A stretch of 64,000 nt of DNA from Diploscapter coronatus (Eukaryota; Nematoda; Chromadorea; Rhabditida; Rhabditidae). The notes under the pieces are model-generated. The model saw nothing but the letters and a program-made list of their open reading frames with translations, made no database searches and was not told where the DNA came from. Each line of letters opens with the position of its first letter. Position 1 is the first letter of the stretch. The stretch covers positions 52,219,249-52,283,248 of the forward strand of contig OZ038423.1 of the NCBI GenBank assembly GCA_964036155.1, given 5' to 3'. A program made the translations under genes and the position numbers. Below are positions 24,701 to 39,744 of this stretch, in pieces.

Positions 24701-25679
24701 AACGCGTCTTCAACAAAAACGTTTTCGAGTAATTATAAAAAAAAAAATCCCAAAACCGATCGTCCCTGATCGAAATTTCCAAGTTAACGTTTTTTTCCTG
24801 ATCGGCGTAATTTCGTTTCAAATATAGGGCGATTTTTCCAAACATTCACGATAATACCTGAACATAGAGCAGCAAACAAGCATCGCCCAGAGGGGAGACG
24901 AGTGCAGTGAGCGAGCGACCGAAGATGAGGCCTTCGGGCAGATGGAACACGACTGAGAAGTACTGCACCAGCGTGGCCAGAATGGTCACGACCTGGCTGA
25001 AGATGTAGCCGACTGAAATGAGGAAACTAGTTTCTTTCGTGAGGGTTGGTCTGAACAGAAATTCGCAGCGATATGGTTTTCGAGTAGCTTTTATCTTTCC
25101 ATTTTCACATTTTTTCCAAGTCACTTTCTCGCAATTCTGGTTAGGAAACCTATATTGGAGGTGATTCGTTGTACTTACACTTTCTTCCATAAGTGTCCGT
25201 GATGAAGGGAGTGAACATGGAGCCGAAGATCTGTGTGACGAACCAGCAGTTGAGAGTCGCTGACTGGAAGGAAGGGGGATTAAGGGAAGAATGCACAAAG
25301 GAAGACTAACCTGAACGAGAGCGATCGTCGCCTCTGTCAAATCATAGCCACGTTTCCGGTACGACTTCACAATGAATCTGCAATAGAGTTGGTTTAGCAT
25401 TTCATTAGTTGAGCCCTAAAATCCTAATTTTAAAAAAATACGTCTCAATCGATAATTCCTAAGTTTCTAGTTTTTTTTCTGGCACAATATCCTAGTCAAA
25501 AGGTCTTGATTTGAAATCCAAATTCATCCGATTTTGTTGAGAATTGAAGACAATTTTACGAACTGGTGAAGTTGTTCGACAGCAGTGTTGACAGTGGAGT
25601 TTGTGAATCCCGAGGGGAAGTTGGCGACGATGGACAGCACTCCGTAGATGCACAGCAGACGCACAGTGCGTATACTCAT
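21791..25679 (-). CDS. SLC2-type facilitative sugar transporter
   Basis: A major-facilitator protein with about 12 membrane spans. Thirteen exons join in phase (25552-25679, 25311-25377, 25179-25263, 24858-25012, 24506-24586, 24333-24463, 24092-24221, 23915-24042, 23609-23735, 23459-23562, 23112-23253, 22609-22758, 21791-22045) for 560 residues. Sugar-transporter marks are DTYGRKFGYI after span 2, PLGDACLLLYVQETSP, PETPKFLL after span 6, DHYPRR in the second half, GPISWFVAPELVSQRHKS around spans 10-11, and PESLGKETHEI after span 12. The C-terminal tail of about 85 residues is rich in Ser and Pro. Substrate residues are not all classic (no QLS motif), so glucose transport is inferred only. The intron at 24222-24332 uses a GC donor. 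The ATG follows a TTTTTGCAG acceptor by 9 bases, suggesting trans-splicing to a leader. Confidence 0.9.
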
Positions 25680-26479
25680 CAGTACACCTGCAAAAAGTCA
25701 ATAAAATTAGGAATTTTTTTTAAAGATCAGGTAAAAATGCGAGCAAAGGCAAAAATGGTTTTAAAATGGGAAAATGTAAAATAGAACGTAAAATCAAACT
25801 ACGCAATTTATGCAATGATGAAGATTTATTCATTTTCAGTCAATTTCGATTTTCTGATCAACCTATTTCATATGCTTCTCACTTCATTCCGAATTCAAGA
25901 TCGACTTTATCGCCTTCTCAAATTAACGTTTTGAACCTAACCCTATGATTGCTGATGACGTCTTCGCTCGTAAAAAGTGAACTTATCTCCCCTAATTGGT
26001 TTAGGAGAAAGTGTTCGATTTCCCTTGGCACTTCATGCTTCATTTGACCTGTTCGATATTATCTCTTTAGCCTTCAGACAGATACAAATCTGCCTGTCAG
26101 TGTACTCGTTTCTTCTCGCTATTCATGATTCTGCTTCTATTAATTTCTCTGTTTCTACCTCTTCAAGTCTATTCGATTGATGCTCTTCTCTATTGGTATT
26201 TTTAATCAATTTGAAGATCAACAGGATTTAAAAAATCTCAATTAGTAAAGGATAGTTTGAAATACTTTTTTCCTGAAGAATCATGACCTAATTCTCATAG
26301 ACCTTAGAAGGTTTCAATTAGTTATAATTTGATCTAAGGAACTTGACATGTTTGGGACCGGCTCAAGGCATTCGATTCGAATTCAATTGCAATGAAAAGC
26401 TTCCTGAAACTGCTCAAAAACTGGGACAAGAGTAATACAGATTTGGTAAAGTCATTTTTTATTAAAGCTCTCTTTCAGG

Positions 26480-26913
26480 ATGTGTGAAAACATCAAAGAC
26501 ATAGCCGATTCGATAGATCAGGGAGAAATCATACAGCAGTTCGTCAAGACCAGTGCTAATAGTAAATCATCTTTTGTTCATGATTAGAATGAATGAATGA
26601 ATAAATAAATTGTTCAGGTCGATATTTGCTATCGAAAGTGTTCCGGATTGTGTATGAGCTAAACGATAAGGAGCAAGAGCTGCGAGGCTCCTTCAAGCAA
26701 GGATATGTGACTGATCGAAGCCACCCCTCATGCACGCTAATCTATTACGTCTACAAAGATTTTAACGTTTTCGAGGATCGACTGGTCGAGATATTCAATC
26801 CGTTTTCCTGTGGAGAAACAGAGACTAAAATCAGTGTTCTGACTAAGCTGGTTATGGATTTGGTGGAGAAGCCTTCACAGATCAGGGAAGAAAACAGCGA
26901 CAATGAGACGTAG
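26480..26913 (+). CDS. small conserved-looking protein, not recognised
   Basis: Two exons (26480-26561 and 26618-26913) join in phase across a 56-bp intron and code 125 residues, with an ATG one base after a TCTCTTTCAG acceptor. The sequence is mostly helical and charged (ELNDKEQELRGSFKQG; YYVYKDFNVFEDRLVEIF; VLTKLVMDLVEKPSQ), with no signal peptide or membrane span and two cysteines in the second half. Codon use and splice sites look genuine. I do not recognise the family. It is divergent from the sugar transporter, with 800 bp between starts. An upstream frame starting MKSFLKLLK does not splice to it in frame, so I used the later ATG. Confidence 0.7.
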
Positions 26914-28253
26914 AACGTTTCCTTTCAAACGGTCTCCTGTATTTATTATTAGCCTTTAGTTAGATGAACTAGTTGCATATTACTATGTGACAGAATTGTA
27001 AGCATTACATAGTGAGTGAAAAGTCGGAGTTGCTCTCGGTACTCTTTTTAAAAGTCCGTATTCGGAATAGTAATTAATAAAAAACTTTCTAAGCGTCATT
27101 ACAATATTCTTTTCCTATCAACGCTATCCATCTTTGCATAATTTTGTTCTATATAGTCATGGATTATAGGTTTTACAGCTTCATTTTTGAAGCGAAAAAC
27201 GGCTCAGACTTTTTGCACACTTCAAGCTAGTGACAAGTTAAAAAGGTCGTTTTATTTCAGGTTAGGTTATTTTAAGTCAATCTAGCTATTACAAATCTAA
27301 CTCAAATCACACGTCATATTCCACTTATTTTAAATAGCCTTCCACATGTTCTTCTCGTGGTTGTTATCTATTTTTCTGCCTGTTTCATCATTTCTCTTTA
27401 CATTTTTATAGATTCGTTGATGTTCATTTTTGTTCGCCCTTTAAAATGATAGGGGGCATTAAGAGGACAAAACCTAGTGAAAAATGAGGAAGGGCTGAAG
27501 GAATCATAGAACATAGACTTAGGCTCATTTTCTAAATTCTAAACCTCGACATTAATTTATTGCTTTATCAGACTATTAAATTGATTGCTGATCTGAAATT
27601 AAATACGAAAAGCCGACATAATTTTGGCACTTTGAAATCTAATGATAGTTTTTTTTCCAGAATATTGAAAGAGTTTAACCAGTCGTTGTCTTCAAACTAT
27701 AATCATGTCGAGTTGAACGTTGATTCATGAACATTATTTTATGAATAACATTCTAATGAACTAAAATTTGCGATATGAATTTTCTGAATTGTGACCTGTG
27801 ACCAACGGCAATATCACAATTGATTTCAACAATTAATGTTTGTTTTCATCTGACAGTAACAGGTTATTTTATGGTATCTCAATATTTATTCTTTCTTCAA
27901 ATTCAATTCAAATCAATCTTAAAAATTCAAAATGCATGCGAATCCGCAGATAAAACTCAATCCAATCAATGATAAATGGTGTTCATAAAACTTAACCAAA
28001 ATCCCTTTTAAAAATTCGATAAAATACTCTAGTTCAAATTTGCAAGAAAGCAATGCGTTTCTTAACATTGATCAGAACATGATAAAATTTGATAAAACAA
28101 GGATAAGAGAAGGAGAGGAAAGGGTTAAAATGGAACATGAATGCTGAGATGATGGCGAGGGACATATGCACAGAAATGGGAGAGGGAAGAGGGAGACGGA
28201 CTGATTGCCTAACTGAGCGAAGTGAAGGTAGGGAGGAAAGAGGGCTGATGTAC
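26914..28253. other. intergenic between convergent genes
   Basis: AT-rich DNA between the unrecognised small gene and glutamine synthetase. No exon, RNA gene or clear repeat seen. The purine-rich stretch next to the glutamine synthetase stop (28090-28253) is probably its 3' UTR. Confidence 0.6.
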
Positions 28254-30264
<2,011 letters not shown>

Positions 30265-30266
30265 CA

Positions 30267-30360
30267 CTGAAACGAGAAATTTTAGGATTTCGAGAATTTT
30301 AGGAAATGATGGTTGAATTTCACGAAAATTGGATGAAAATGCTGTTCGGGATCGACCTAC
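30267..30360 (-). other. 5' UTR intron of glutamine synthetase
   Basis: On the minus strand a GTAGGT donor at 30360 and a CTCGTTTCAG acceptor at 30267 fit a 94-bp intron just before the start codon. It is inferred from signals only; direct trans-splicing at the same acceptor is the alternative. Confidence 0.45.
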
Positions 30361-30361
30361 A

Positions 30362-33300
30362 TACTTGCAGAATCCCCCTGAAGTGAGTGGGTGATAAGGA
30401 AAGGTAGAGAGAATCGATAGAACCACGACAAATTGAGAATACGACCGCACACGAACACGACAATAGACCCGAATGATTCGAAATCGGAAGGTGGTGAAAG
30501 AAATAAAGAAGGGGAGAGAGAGCACGTGAAATGAGGTGAGGGAAAGACGAAAAGTGATATGAGCTACGTAAACAAAGTGCACGAAAAATACAGAAGAGAG
30601 AAGGGTGGAAAGAGAAAGAAAGATAAGGAGATAAAGTAACAAACAATTAGAGAAGAGGAAAATACACTACGACAGAGTTAAAAAAGGGGTGGGCATCGAA
30701 GAACGTGCACATTGATTGGGTGATTAGTGATTAGTGACTAGGATGAAGGACTGGAGGGCTACTACAATCATAATCCAATTAGTGCGGCAGGACAGAGAAG
30801 AGTGATAAGAGGGGTTGTTGAGATAGAGATGCATGTGAGTTGCACATGAGATAGAACACATTCTGGCACACGCGTTCCAGTTGTCCCCGAAGAAACTCAC
30901 GCATTTCACACAATTACAGTAAGAGAGGAAACGTCGCTCTTTGTGCCCTTGCTGCCAATGTGCCGATCTGCCTATTGCTGCTGATCGTCGTTCTTATTTT
31001 ATAGTGTTCGAGAGAGAAGCAGAGAGCATAGAGAAAGCCACGCGAAAACTAAACAAAACAAAATTTCGCCGACGAAAAAGACACAGTTCACGACTCTCCG
31101 CCCATTTTAAACGTTGAACGACGAAATAAAGATGTCTAGAGGAGAGAGATCAGAGCCATAAAGTGATAAGGAAAGAGAGTGTTGGAGAAGCAGAGATAGG
31201 TAAGAAAGGAAGAGTTATGGCTGAAGAAGTAAAGAGACACAGAATTGCCTGCTCTGACCAGAGAACGTGACAAAGAGTCTATTGGAAGGGAGGGGATTGT
31301 TGATTTGAAAGAGAGGGGAAGAAGAGAAGCTTGGGGCCGTTCGATAGAAAGGACAGCTGAAGTTAAGCAGACAGACAGAAAACACATGGCTGACTGGAGT
31401 GAAACGAACTGAAACAAACGCAGCACATAGGCACATTGCATGTGAATGTGTGGCTGTGGATGTATAATGGACAGGAGAAGCAAAGATTGCATTACCGGAT
31501 TGAATAGGTTCTATGGGAGTAAGGAAGGACAACTGCTCAGAAACATGAAACATCCTAGTTGAAGGTCACAAAAACCATCTCAACTTGAAAGGGAAAACAA
31601 GTTACATTCTGAAATGACAAAGGAACAATCAACCATTCAACCCATACAACTGAATAAAAGTGAATTCGAACGAATGCAGCCGTTTAGAACGAAAATGTTC
31701 GTGCTGCCAGATATCAATTCACCATCCATTCACACTCACTCGTGATTGATATTGAAATGAAATCTCAGCCTTTTATAGACATCGATTTGTCAAGGGCTAA
31801 AAATAGACGATTCAATATAGACCTGCTTGAAAAGACGATTTACAGGTGATAGAAATGATACGAAGTCAAACGTGTTGTGATCTTCTCGAATAACGTCTAA
31901 ATTTTTCATGTTAGGAAATGAATCTGAGAATAATTGAAATGTTGAGTTAATATTATGAGGAATAAAAACAGCTAATTTTTTAAGGAAATATGCTACAATA
32001 AATAATATCTTAGAATTCGTATAAAAATCATAGGGCTGGGTGAGAGATGTTAGGTTTACATATGCCAGATGCAAAAAATCCCAATAAAATTACTGCGTTT
32101 GTGGGTGGGTGTTTTACATTATTCAAAGAATTCATTAAAAAGCTTGATCTTAAACATTAATCTGATATTGGCAATTATAATACAGGATTTTCGCAATTAC
32201 ACTATCGTGTTTTTCATCCCTAGCACGGTATAAGATGTCTGGTAAAATGAATGACGTGATATTACATGTTTCTATGATATCATTGTAAACAACAACAAAA
32301 TGCATCTTGGATCACGCCCTAATGCAATCAATAATTTTTGCTACTTGGATGAAGTCCCCTTGCATTCTCTTCTGCTTGACACAAGTTGTTTGTCTGTTGA
32401 GCAATGAACAAATTTCGAATCTGTCGGGAAAACTCATTCGAAGCAACAAAATGAAACAGAAGACTTGAAGACTTACACAGTTTGGAGATCGGAAAGGTCA
32501 ACAGAAATGAGAAATGCCAAATGAATAAATGAATTGGGGTAAGCTGACCTGTAAATAACAAAACGGAATTCAACAAAATGAAAATGTCGATCGAAAACTA
32601 AAGACGGTAAGCTGAATGCGAGACATTTGGGATACAAAGTGAAGATAAGTTGTTATTGAACTCGCACGTATATGAAATATCGTCTATCAGACAAGAAGGA
32701 GACTGCAGATTGGCTTTCCTTCCTCTGGCCTTTGCCTGCCTTATATAGGAATAACAATAAGAGATAGGAAACCAGAGACCAAAGATATGAAAAATAAAAA
32801 CTCGAATGAGCGGTGAGAATCACCATAATGATAAGTATTATGTGACATATTGTGTTTTCCTTTACAACTATGAGAAATCTATTTTCCAAAATATTTATCC
32901 GTCTATAAATAGCCTATTGATTCGTCACAATGCTGGATTTGTTTATCTAAATAATGATCGTAAAAATGAAATTTGTTTGTTTGCTTAGATTCGCTCTGAT
33001 TTACCGTTGGTCGTTCATCTCCCATTTTTCAATCGACTGTCGACCGTGACACTCGACAATTTGATTCGATGAACCGTCCCATTCTCGGGACAATTTTATC
33101 ACCCAAATTTCGAATAATCATTTATCGCTTTTGTGACCATTCGTTTCGTGAATTTAAGTGGGAGTCAGATAAAAATACAAAAATGTGAAGGAAAAACTAA
33201 AGGAAAACTTCGTAGCAGATTCTTCTTCCTTGTCATAGCTGCTCTTTCTCTGTATCTTTTCTTCTCTTCCTTCTATTTTGATAGGTTTGTTATTTTCATA

Positions 33301-34627
33301 TTGTCCTTTGCCTTTTTCTTATCTCTCTGCCTTGGGAAAGAGGCATGCAACAGTCAAAGAACATTCGTCTCTCACAAGTCGACTCAGAGGAAAATCAGAC
33401 AAAGTAATAATCTAAGGCTCATTCTGAACTTCGAACCCTAATCAAACTAAACTTTTTCATAATTATAGTTATAGTCAGCGATGTTCAAAAGTTTAATTTA
33501 TAAATCTTCTAAATAAAATTATGAGTAAAAACTTAACTGACAAGAATAAAATGACGTCTTTGAAAAGGTGAATTCGGAATCCGGAATTCCTAACATACAT
33601 AATTATGTTCGTGGTCATCTGCTCTCCATATAAAAAGCCGATCTTCACGAGAGTTTATTCAAAACTTCGAAAACTGTCAAATGCATTAGAGAATAGAGCT
33701 TTCCTTTTTCTTTTCTTGTTCAGTTATGTTAGTAGTCGCAAGGCAAATCATCTTGAATCTTGGAAAAAGCGAGACAACAATCAACGATCAAAATTGTAAT
33801 TTATTGTCTTTATCAATTGCTTGGTTTTATTGAAATTTTAAAAAATGTTTTTTTCCTGAGTTAGTTACAAGTGAAATTTAATTCCTTGAAATTTTGTCCT
33901 CAGATTCTTAATCCTAAGAACTCTAAGAATGACGTTAATTGTCCTAGAGAATACTGAACGCATACAAAACTCGTGTTGAATTTCTTACACATTGAGAATC
34001 TTTTCTCTTGCGTCAACATGTGAATTCTGTCGGGACGCAATTTCTTTCAGAGAGATTTGAAATGTTCTAGTCGAAGCTAGAGAGAACTTTCAGTTGCTAT
34101 TACAAAGCAATTTCAATTTTCAATTTTGAGGTTCGATTTGGCAACAACTTCTAGAAAAGACTATTTTGACTGAAAGTGAGTTACCACATGAACAATTCAA
34201 AGAAAGAGTTCGCCTGTCTCCTGCATCATCGCGCATCAGTCCTTCAACTCTCCATTTCTTCTGTTCGACAGTCATTCTGCAGAATGCCCAATGTCTCGAT
34301 TTCTCACTTTCGTCTTCTTCTCATTCTCATAAATCTTCCCCAAATTTCTCTTCATAGATGTTTTGTTCACTTTCTTCTCTAGTCGATTAAAGTTCATTGG
34401 TTATTTCAAAGGATATTTCGTCGACTCAATTTCGAACTTTCCTGGTCCTGATGCGTTATTCAATCACGGTTATGGCTCGAACATTTTATGACAGAGTTGA
34501 AAGATGAAGAAAACCTATAAACACAACGCATTTATTTAACGGAGTCGTAATCGTAATAACCGATCAAAGAATTCCAAAAAGTGGAAAGGGAAATAAGCCA
34601 TCGAACCAGATCAGAGAATGTAAAACT
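30362..34627. other. intergenic, no gene seen
   Basis: About 4.3 kb upstream of glutamine synthetase and downstream of the bHLH gene. Purine-rich blocks (30470-30700 and 31130-31330) give long low-complexity frames on the minus strand. The plus-strand frame at 33133-33441 has a hydrophobic segment but no start context or exon neighbours. I support no gene here; promoter and 5' UTR exons of glutamine synthetase are likely. Confidence 0.5.
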
Positions 34628-36473
34628 TTAATAGTCCTTCGTCGTTATCTCTTCGTTTTTTTCTGCTTCTTGTTGCTCTCTTCGTTTCTCCTTCTCTTTC
34701 AATTCGCTCACGATCTGACTGAGCTCTTCGATTGCCTTCTTCTGAAACAAACATTTTAAACTTTGCCAGAAGAAACCAAAATGTCACTGTTTACAATCCA
34801 TGGAAGACAAAGCACAACATTTTGATTTGACTAGAAGAAAAGCATGCCGATGTCAAACCATATCTCAAAGAAAACCATGGAGATTCATTCAAAACAAATA
34901 AATTCAAAGAAGAACATATTTTCAGATCGAGTCGATTTTCGAGAGGTTCCATATAACAGAACACTGAATGTTCATCCTTCGTTATAATGTAAAAATAATC
35001 AATTTAAGTTTTAAATTTTCTGAATAGTATATTCCCTGTAACAATGCTATTATTCTAGGAAAATAACATAAACGTGAATTTTCAATTTTTCGACATTTTT
35101 TTAAACTTGATTAATGTTCCTTATCAATTAAATAAATTCCAATTCTTTCATCGTTCATCTCTGAACTTTCAAAGAATTGTCAGCCTCGTTCCTTCCATTC
35201 CAATTCACACTATCATTCTGCTCTTCAAATCATGGTCCATTACCGTATTCGTCTCACATTACATATTCCCCATTCAGACAGATATCTTCGTGCGTTTGAC
35301 TCACATGGACTTCTTTTCTTTTAAATTCAGTTATTGAGTTAATGAAAGGTCAGTCAGTTAGTGAAATCACGAATCGAATGTCGTCTCTCAACTCCTTACT
35401 CCAAATCAGCAAAGAGTCCTTCTTGAAATTGATAGCGGTAATTCGGATGGAAAACCTGTTGGTCGGCCAAAGAAAACAAGGCTATACGTAAATAAGTTGA
35501 GAGATGAAAATGAAATGGAAATCACTGGAGAATCGTATCACTTCCCCTGTCTAATTGACAATCGACATGAAAGAAAAGGAAAAGGACAAGTTGGCACATT
35601 TTCATCTCAAATTTTCCCAAACACAACCACATCATTTATGAACCTAACCTCACAAACATTCCTTGAGAAACTACATCATAAACAATCTTTGAATATTTTA
35701 CACGAACCTGCATGATAATGAAATTCTTAGCCAATAATAATGTCGCAATTTTGGACAGTTTTCTCACAGAGTTTCCATGAGCATATGGGATCACTTCTCG
35801 CAGGTCGTTCAATGCCTCGTTCAAATCGTGCATTCTGAATAGGATTGAAAATAATATTTCACTACTTTCATAAATTTGATGATATTCATGTCAGCTTCAT
35901 TTGAATTCAGATATATTAGAGTTAGAGCTGAATCGAATTTGATTTTTTTTTTTTAATTTTCTATGGTTTTATTTTAGAATCAGATAGGAAGTGAAATCCT
36001 CGATCTACTACTATTATGTAGAGTTCCCAAACTCCGCTCTCTTGAAAAACGCGTTATTGATAGAAGTATGGTAGTTTTAAACCAAAAATTTGGGAAGGAA
36101 GTACTCTTAAAATCCAAGATGTTTCGAAAAACCCTACCTAATTCGATGATAAACCTGATGAAATGGTATTGTGCAAAAGTCAGGACAAAATACCCGCGTA
36201 CAAACAGTCTTTCGTTTAAGGAAATGTGTTCATTTTGGGCGACGGATTTTTGTGCTTTTTTCGATTAGGGAATTTTTTCTCCACAAAATCCTTATTTACA
36301 ACTCAGACCATCTTTCTGTTCAAAAAGTTTATCCCAAAACGCGATTTGGTATATCCATTTGGGGACTAACTATTCTTAAAATTCACTCCAGTTCATTCTT
36401 ACCGACAACGTTCACGCAGATTGATTGATAGTCGAAGGCAAGAATCCATTTGAGAGGATGGACTGGACGGCAT
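34628..36473 (-). CDS. bHLH transcription factor, Oligo / hlh-17 type
   Basis: Three exons (36403-36473, 35708-35834, 34628-34741) join in phase for a 103-residue protein made of little more than the bHLH domain, matching the short worm hlh-17/31/32 type. The basic region is [16 protein letters not shown] (residues about 13-28), split by an intron inside the Arg codon before Met; helix 1 is [14 protein letters not shown], the loop HGNSVRKLS, and helix 2 [15 protein letters not shown]. This sequence is diagnostic of the BHLHE22/OLIG family. A charged coiled tail ([19 protein letters not shown]) follows. It should bind E-boxes in the nucleus, by family; worm relatives act in glia and neurons. 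The Leu and Cys in the basic region (usual Ser and Lys/Arg) are odd. Start chosen as the first ATG in the open frame; the introns are large (569 and 966 bp). Confidence 0.9.
36018..36370. repeat. dispersed repeat with terminal inverted repeats, copy 1
   Basis: It starts GTAGAGTTCCCAAACTCCGC and ends with an inverted version (TTTGGGGACTAAC). It aligns over much of its length with 50529-50729, including the ends and the internal ACCCTACCTAA segment, though diverged and longer. It lies in the first intron of the bHLH gene and has no coding capacity. It fits a MITE family. Confidence 0.65.
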
Positions 36474-37792
36474 TTGGTAGAATTGACAAAGGAAGGGAGA
36501 AGCAGAGAATGGAGACGGTAGGGCAGAGGAGTAAAGGGAGAAGAAGATGCCTCTGGGGAATGGAGCTGAGGATGAAGATGAAGAGTGTGAGAGGAGTAAT
36601 CGAAGCTGACACAAGTAGAGTGGAAGGGGAGGAAGCAGAATAATATTTGCATGATATTGTCAGATTGCAGAGCACCAAGGATGGAATGAATTAACGAGTT
36701 GAGAGGAGTGGAACTGGTGAGGATATTAATGCGGAATTTATGTACAACGCTCAACGCTGTTAGAATTCTGAAGGGCTTCATTTACGCTTCTTCTCTACAT
36801 TCTGCACAAGTAAGATTCAAATGAAACCAGAATATTCAATTGACGATGCTAATCATAACGCATAAACTTCGGAAGAGGTCGAATTCTATAAATCTTCATC
36901 AGTTTCAAAAACATGCATATTTGCAGAAAATCGACCATAACTCGAAAGTTTTATTTATTGGTAAAATTTGATTTCATATTCGGATTCTCCAGGTAATTCT
37001 GCATCTTATACGCCAAAAATAAATACTAAAAAGGGGAGACACCAATAACGTTACTATTGTACCAAAGTTGGCGACCCAAAAATCGAAATTTCAATTTTGA
37101 GGGTTAGACCCCACAATATGTATACCAATCGATAGAGCTCACCAAACTGAACACCTTTTGTGAAGACACCTTGGAGCTATCTATTATGGTAAGCATGGTA
37201 TGGAGGTTTGAATGGGTCTAACTATGAAAATAGATACATTGGAATTCTTGATTGAATAATTGATAAAGGGTTTCATATGATACTTGAAATATACGCATTT
37301 TATAAGATTAAAAAAATATTTTAAACATTTATTTCAAATATGTTCGTAATAATGTTAAAGAGGAGAAAAAAATGCCGTTTTAGATTTCATCTTTTCTCTC
37401 AAGTTTTTGACATAATCATTTCCAATTATTATGAAACACGAGATCTTTGAAGTATTTGTATCTTTTTATCCACATTTTAAATGTTAGGTAAAATTTGGAC
37501 CTCGATTAAAATCATTTGGTTTTGATCATGAAAACGAATTAGCTCTGAAAGAAGATAATTGAAATTTGCATTAAAAAGTTATATTTTCGTGATTATGAAA
37601 TTGAAAAATACATCTTTTTTATTTTTGTTTAAAAAATCTGTTGGCTTATGATTTGTGGACATCTGTTCAACAATATATAAAGTCATTTACTTAGAAGTCA
37701 GAAACTTAGCATTATCTGCATGACTTATTCTACTAAAATTTTCAATATTTCATAGTCTTTAAGCAATATTTTATTCTTTCTTTACTTTAGAC

Positions 37793-39744
37793 ATGACGAA
37801 CATAACTGTCCATCATATGGATACATATTATTACACTTTGAACCTGTATATTTTGGGTCTTTGCCAGCTTCCAGTAAATATGCTAGCATTATATTGCATC
37901 TTGTATAAATCACATCGTAACATGTCGTTCTATTATAAATTCCTCCTAGCAAAGTATCAAGTATTGTAAGTCGCGATATTTCGAGAATATGAGACAACGC
38001 GTATAATTTAGGGCCAGTTTAGCTGACTTTGAAATTACGATTCTTGGCACCCCGATACTATTCTTTCCCTATATTGGTAAGTCTCAAAACTATCGCCATA
38101 AATCGGCAGTTTGTAAATAACGAAATGACGCAACGCTTTCGTTTATTTGATAAAAATAAGGGAATGTTAGTTTCACATAATTTTCCCCTTTTCTAGCTCG
38201 CTAACACGACATTCCGTCATTTTGCCATTTCAAAATTTACAGGGTTCCTTGTAAATTATTAAAAATAACGAAATGTTTAGGTTGGCTTCCAACAGGAGTT
38301 CTTAGTTGGCTGGGGGTATCAACAATGGTTCAAATGGTGATTGGCGTCTGCACAATTCAATGTAAGCTCTAGACACATAATTCGCTATGAAATTATTGGC
38401 AGAAAATAATCAGTTGAAACAAAGTAAATGATGCACAAATGATCGAAAATGCAAATGTGCATTACATAATCTCAAGCAGTCGTCAAAAATAATCCTAAAA
38501 TAAATGGAATATCATCGGATAGTAATCTACAAAGAAAGTTATTTTTCGCGTGTAAAAATTGCGGTCAATTTATTTTTCTTAATTATTCTGGTCCTTGAAA
38601 ACTCATCAGAATACCTTAGGGGTGAGTGGGACCATAATCCTTCTTTTCTACACTCGCTACACCTGCTCGCATACCGACAACACCTCGACAATGTCGGACA
38701 AGAAGAGAATCATACTTGGATGTCTTCTCTGCCTTTCATTTCATCCTATACTGTTGGCTGATTATTATGAACTACCTGAGAGTATGGACAAAGCCAAACT
38801 CGAATTGGCTGCCATATGGAAAGATCCGCTCGACTTGCTTTGGGATAGGAATACGATAGTGATGGGAGTGTGTCGAATTTGCATTTCGCACATAGCCTTT
38901 GCCGTGAATGCAATGCTAACAGTCGTAGTATGAAATTTACCATTTTGAATATCAAAGACAGATGTACATTGCCAAGCAAAAGTTTGGAACCAATTATTAT
39001 TTTAAAAGGAAGTTCAAAATTATACATCACGAGAGAATCTCGAAGAACCTTAGCAGATTTGTAGACATTTTAATCCTGCACATGTGTCAAAAATTTCAAA
39101 ACGACTCGTTCATGGAGAGTGAGTTCAAACATGATTTTGAAATTTGACGTTTGTTTCAAACTTTTTGTTCTCTCTGTAATACTCAGATTGATAAAGGGTA
39201 ACTTTCTTGAAATATTTCGAGATAAAAACTTTATCTCGTTATTGATATTCCGTTAGAGAAAGTATAACCTTCACTGAGTTTCAGCCAATAGCGACATTTT
39301 TCCTCCTGACTTTGAGAAATTTAACCAGGCGTGATGCAAAATTATCAGCTTCAACTCTAAAAATTCAGCGAAAGTTTCTATGGGTGCTAGTTGGTCAAGT
39401 CTGAAATGTTTCAGTTGATTATTCAAAAGGTATTATTTAGATATCAGTTCCAGCCATTTTAATGGCAGCTCCATTATTCCTTTCTTTTGGTGCAATTTCA
39501 TATAATCCAGGTAAGAGTACTTAATTTTTATTTTATCTTGTCAATTTGAATATCAAATATCAAATTAATTTTAGCTATGTCAAGTTTGTGTGTATTTGCC
39601 ATTAGTAATCATGGATTTCTTAGCTCATTATTCCTATTGTTTGCAAATCAACCATATCGCGAATTTATATTGTCGAAATTAGGAAAGAAACGACAAAATG
39701 TAATCATAAATAGTGGGTTTATTAAAAATATTTCTTCAATTTAA
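37793..39744 (+). CDS. nematode serpentine receptor, class H (SRH) chemoreceptor
   Basis: A seven-transmembrane G-protein-coupled receptor of the large nematode Str/SRH group, expected on sensory cilia. Seven exons join in phase: 37793-37965, 38012-38076, 38281-38361, 38620-38927, 38962-39085, 39448-39510 and 39575-39744, about 327 residues, the normal SRH length. Visible spans include LYILGLCQLPVNMLALYCIL, FEITILGTPILFFPYIG, WLGVSTMVQMVIGVC, RIILGCLLCLSFHPILL, HIAFAVNAMLTVVV and PAILMAAPLFLSFGAI. The last exon has the family signature SNHGFLSSLFLLFANQPYREF. The donor of exon 5 is uncertain: 39085 or 39118 both keep frame and differ by 11 residues. The intron between exons 4 and 5 is only 34 bp, so that junction is also tentative. 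Such receptors usually occur in clusters; this one is alone here. Confidence 0.85.

Noticed and set aside
36383..36781. 132-codon minus-strand frame overlapping the first bHLH exon
   Set aside because: It is a different frame from the one coding the basic region; its Ser/Pro/Leu content reflects a purine-rich tract on the plus strand.
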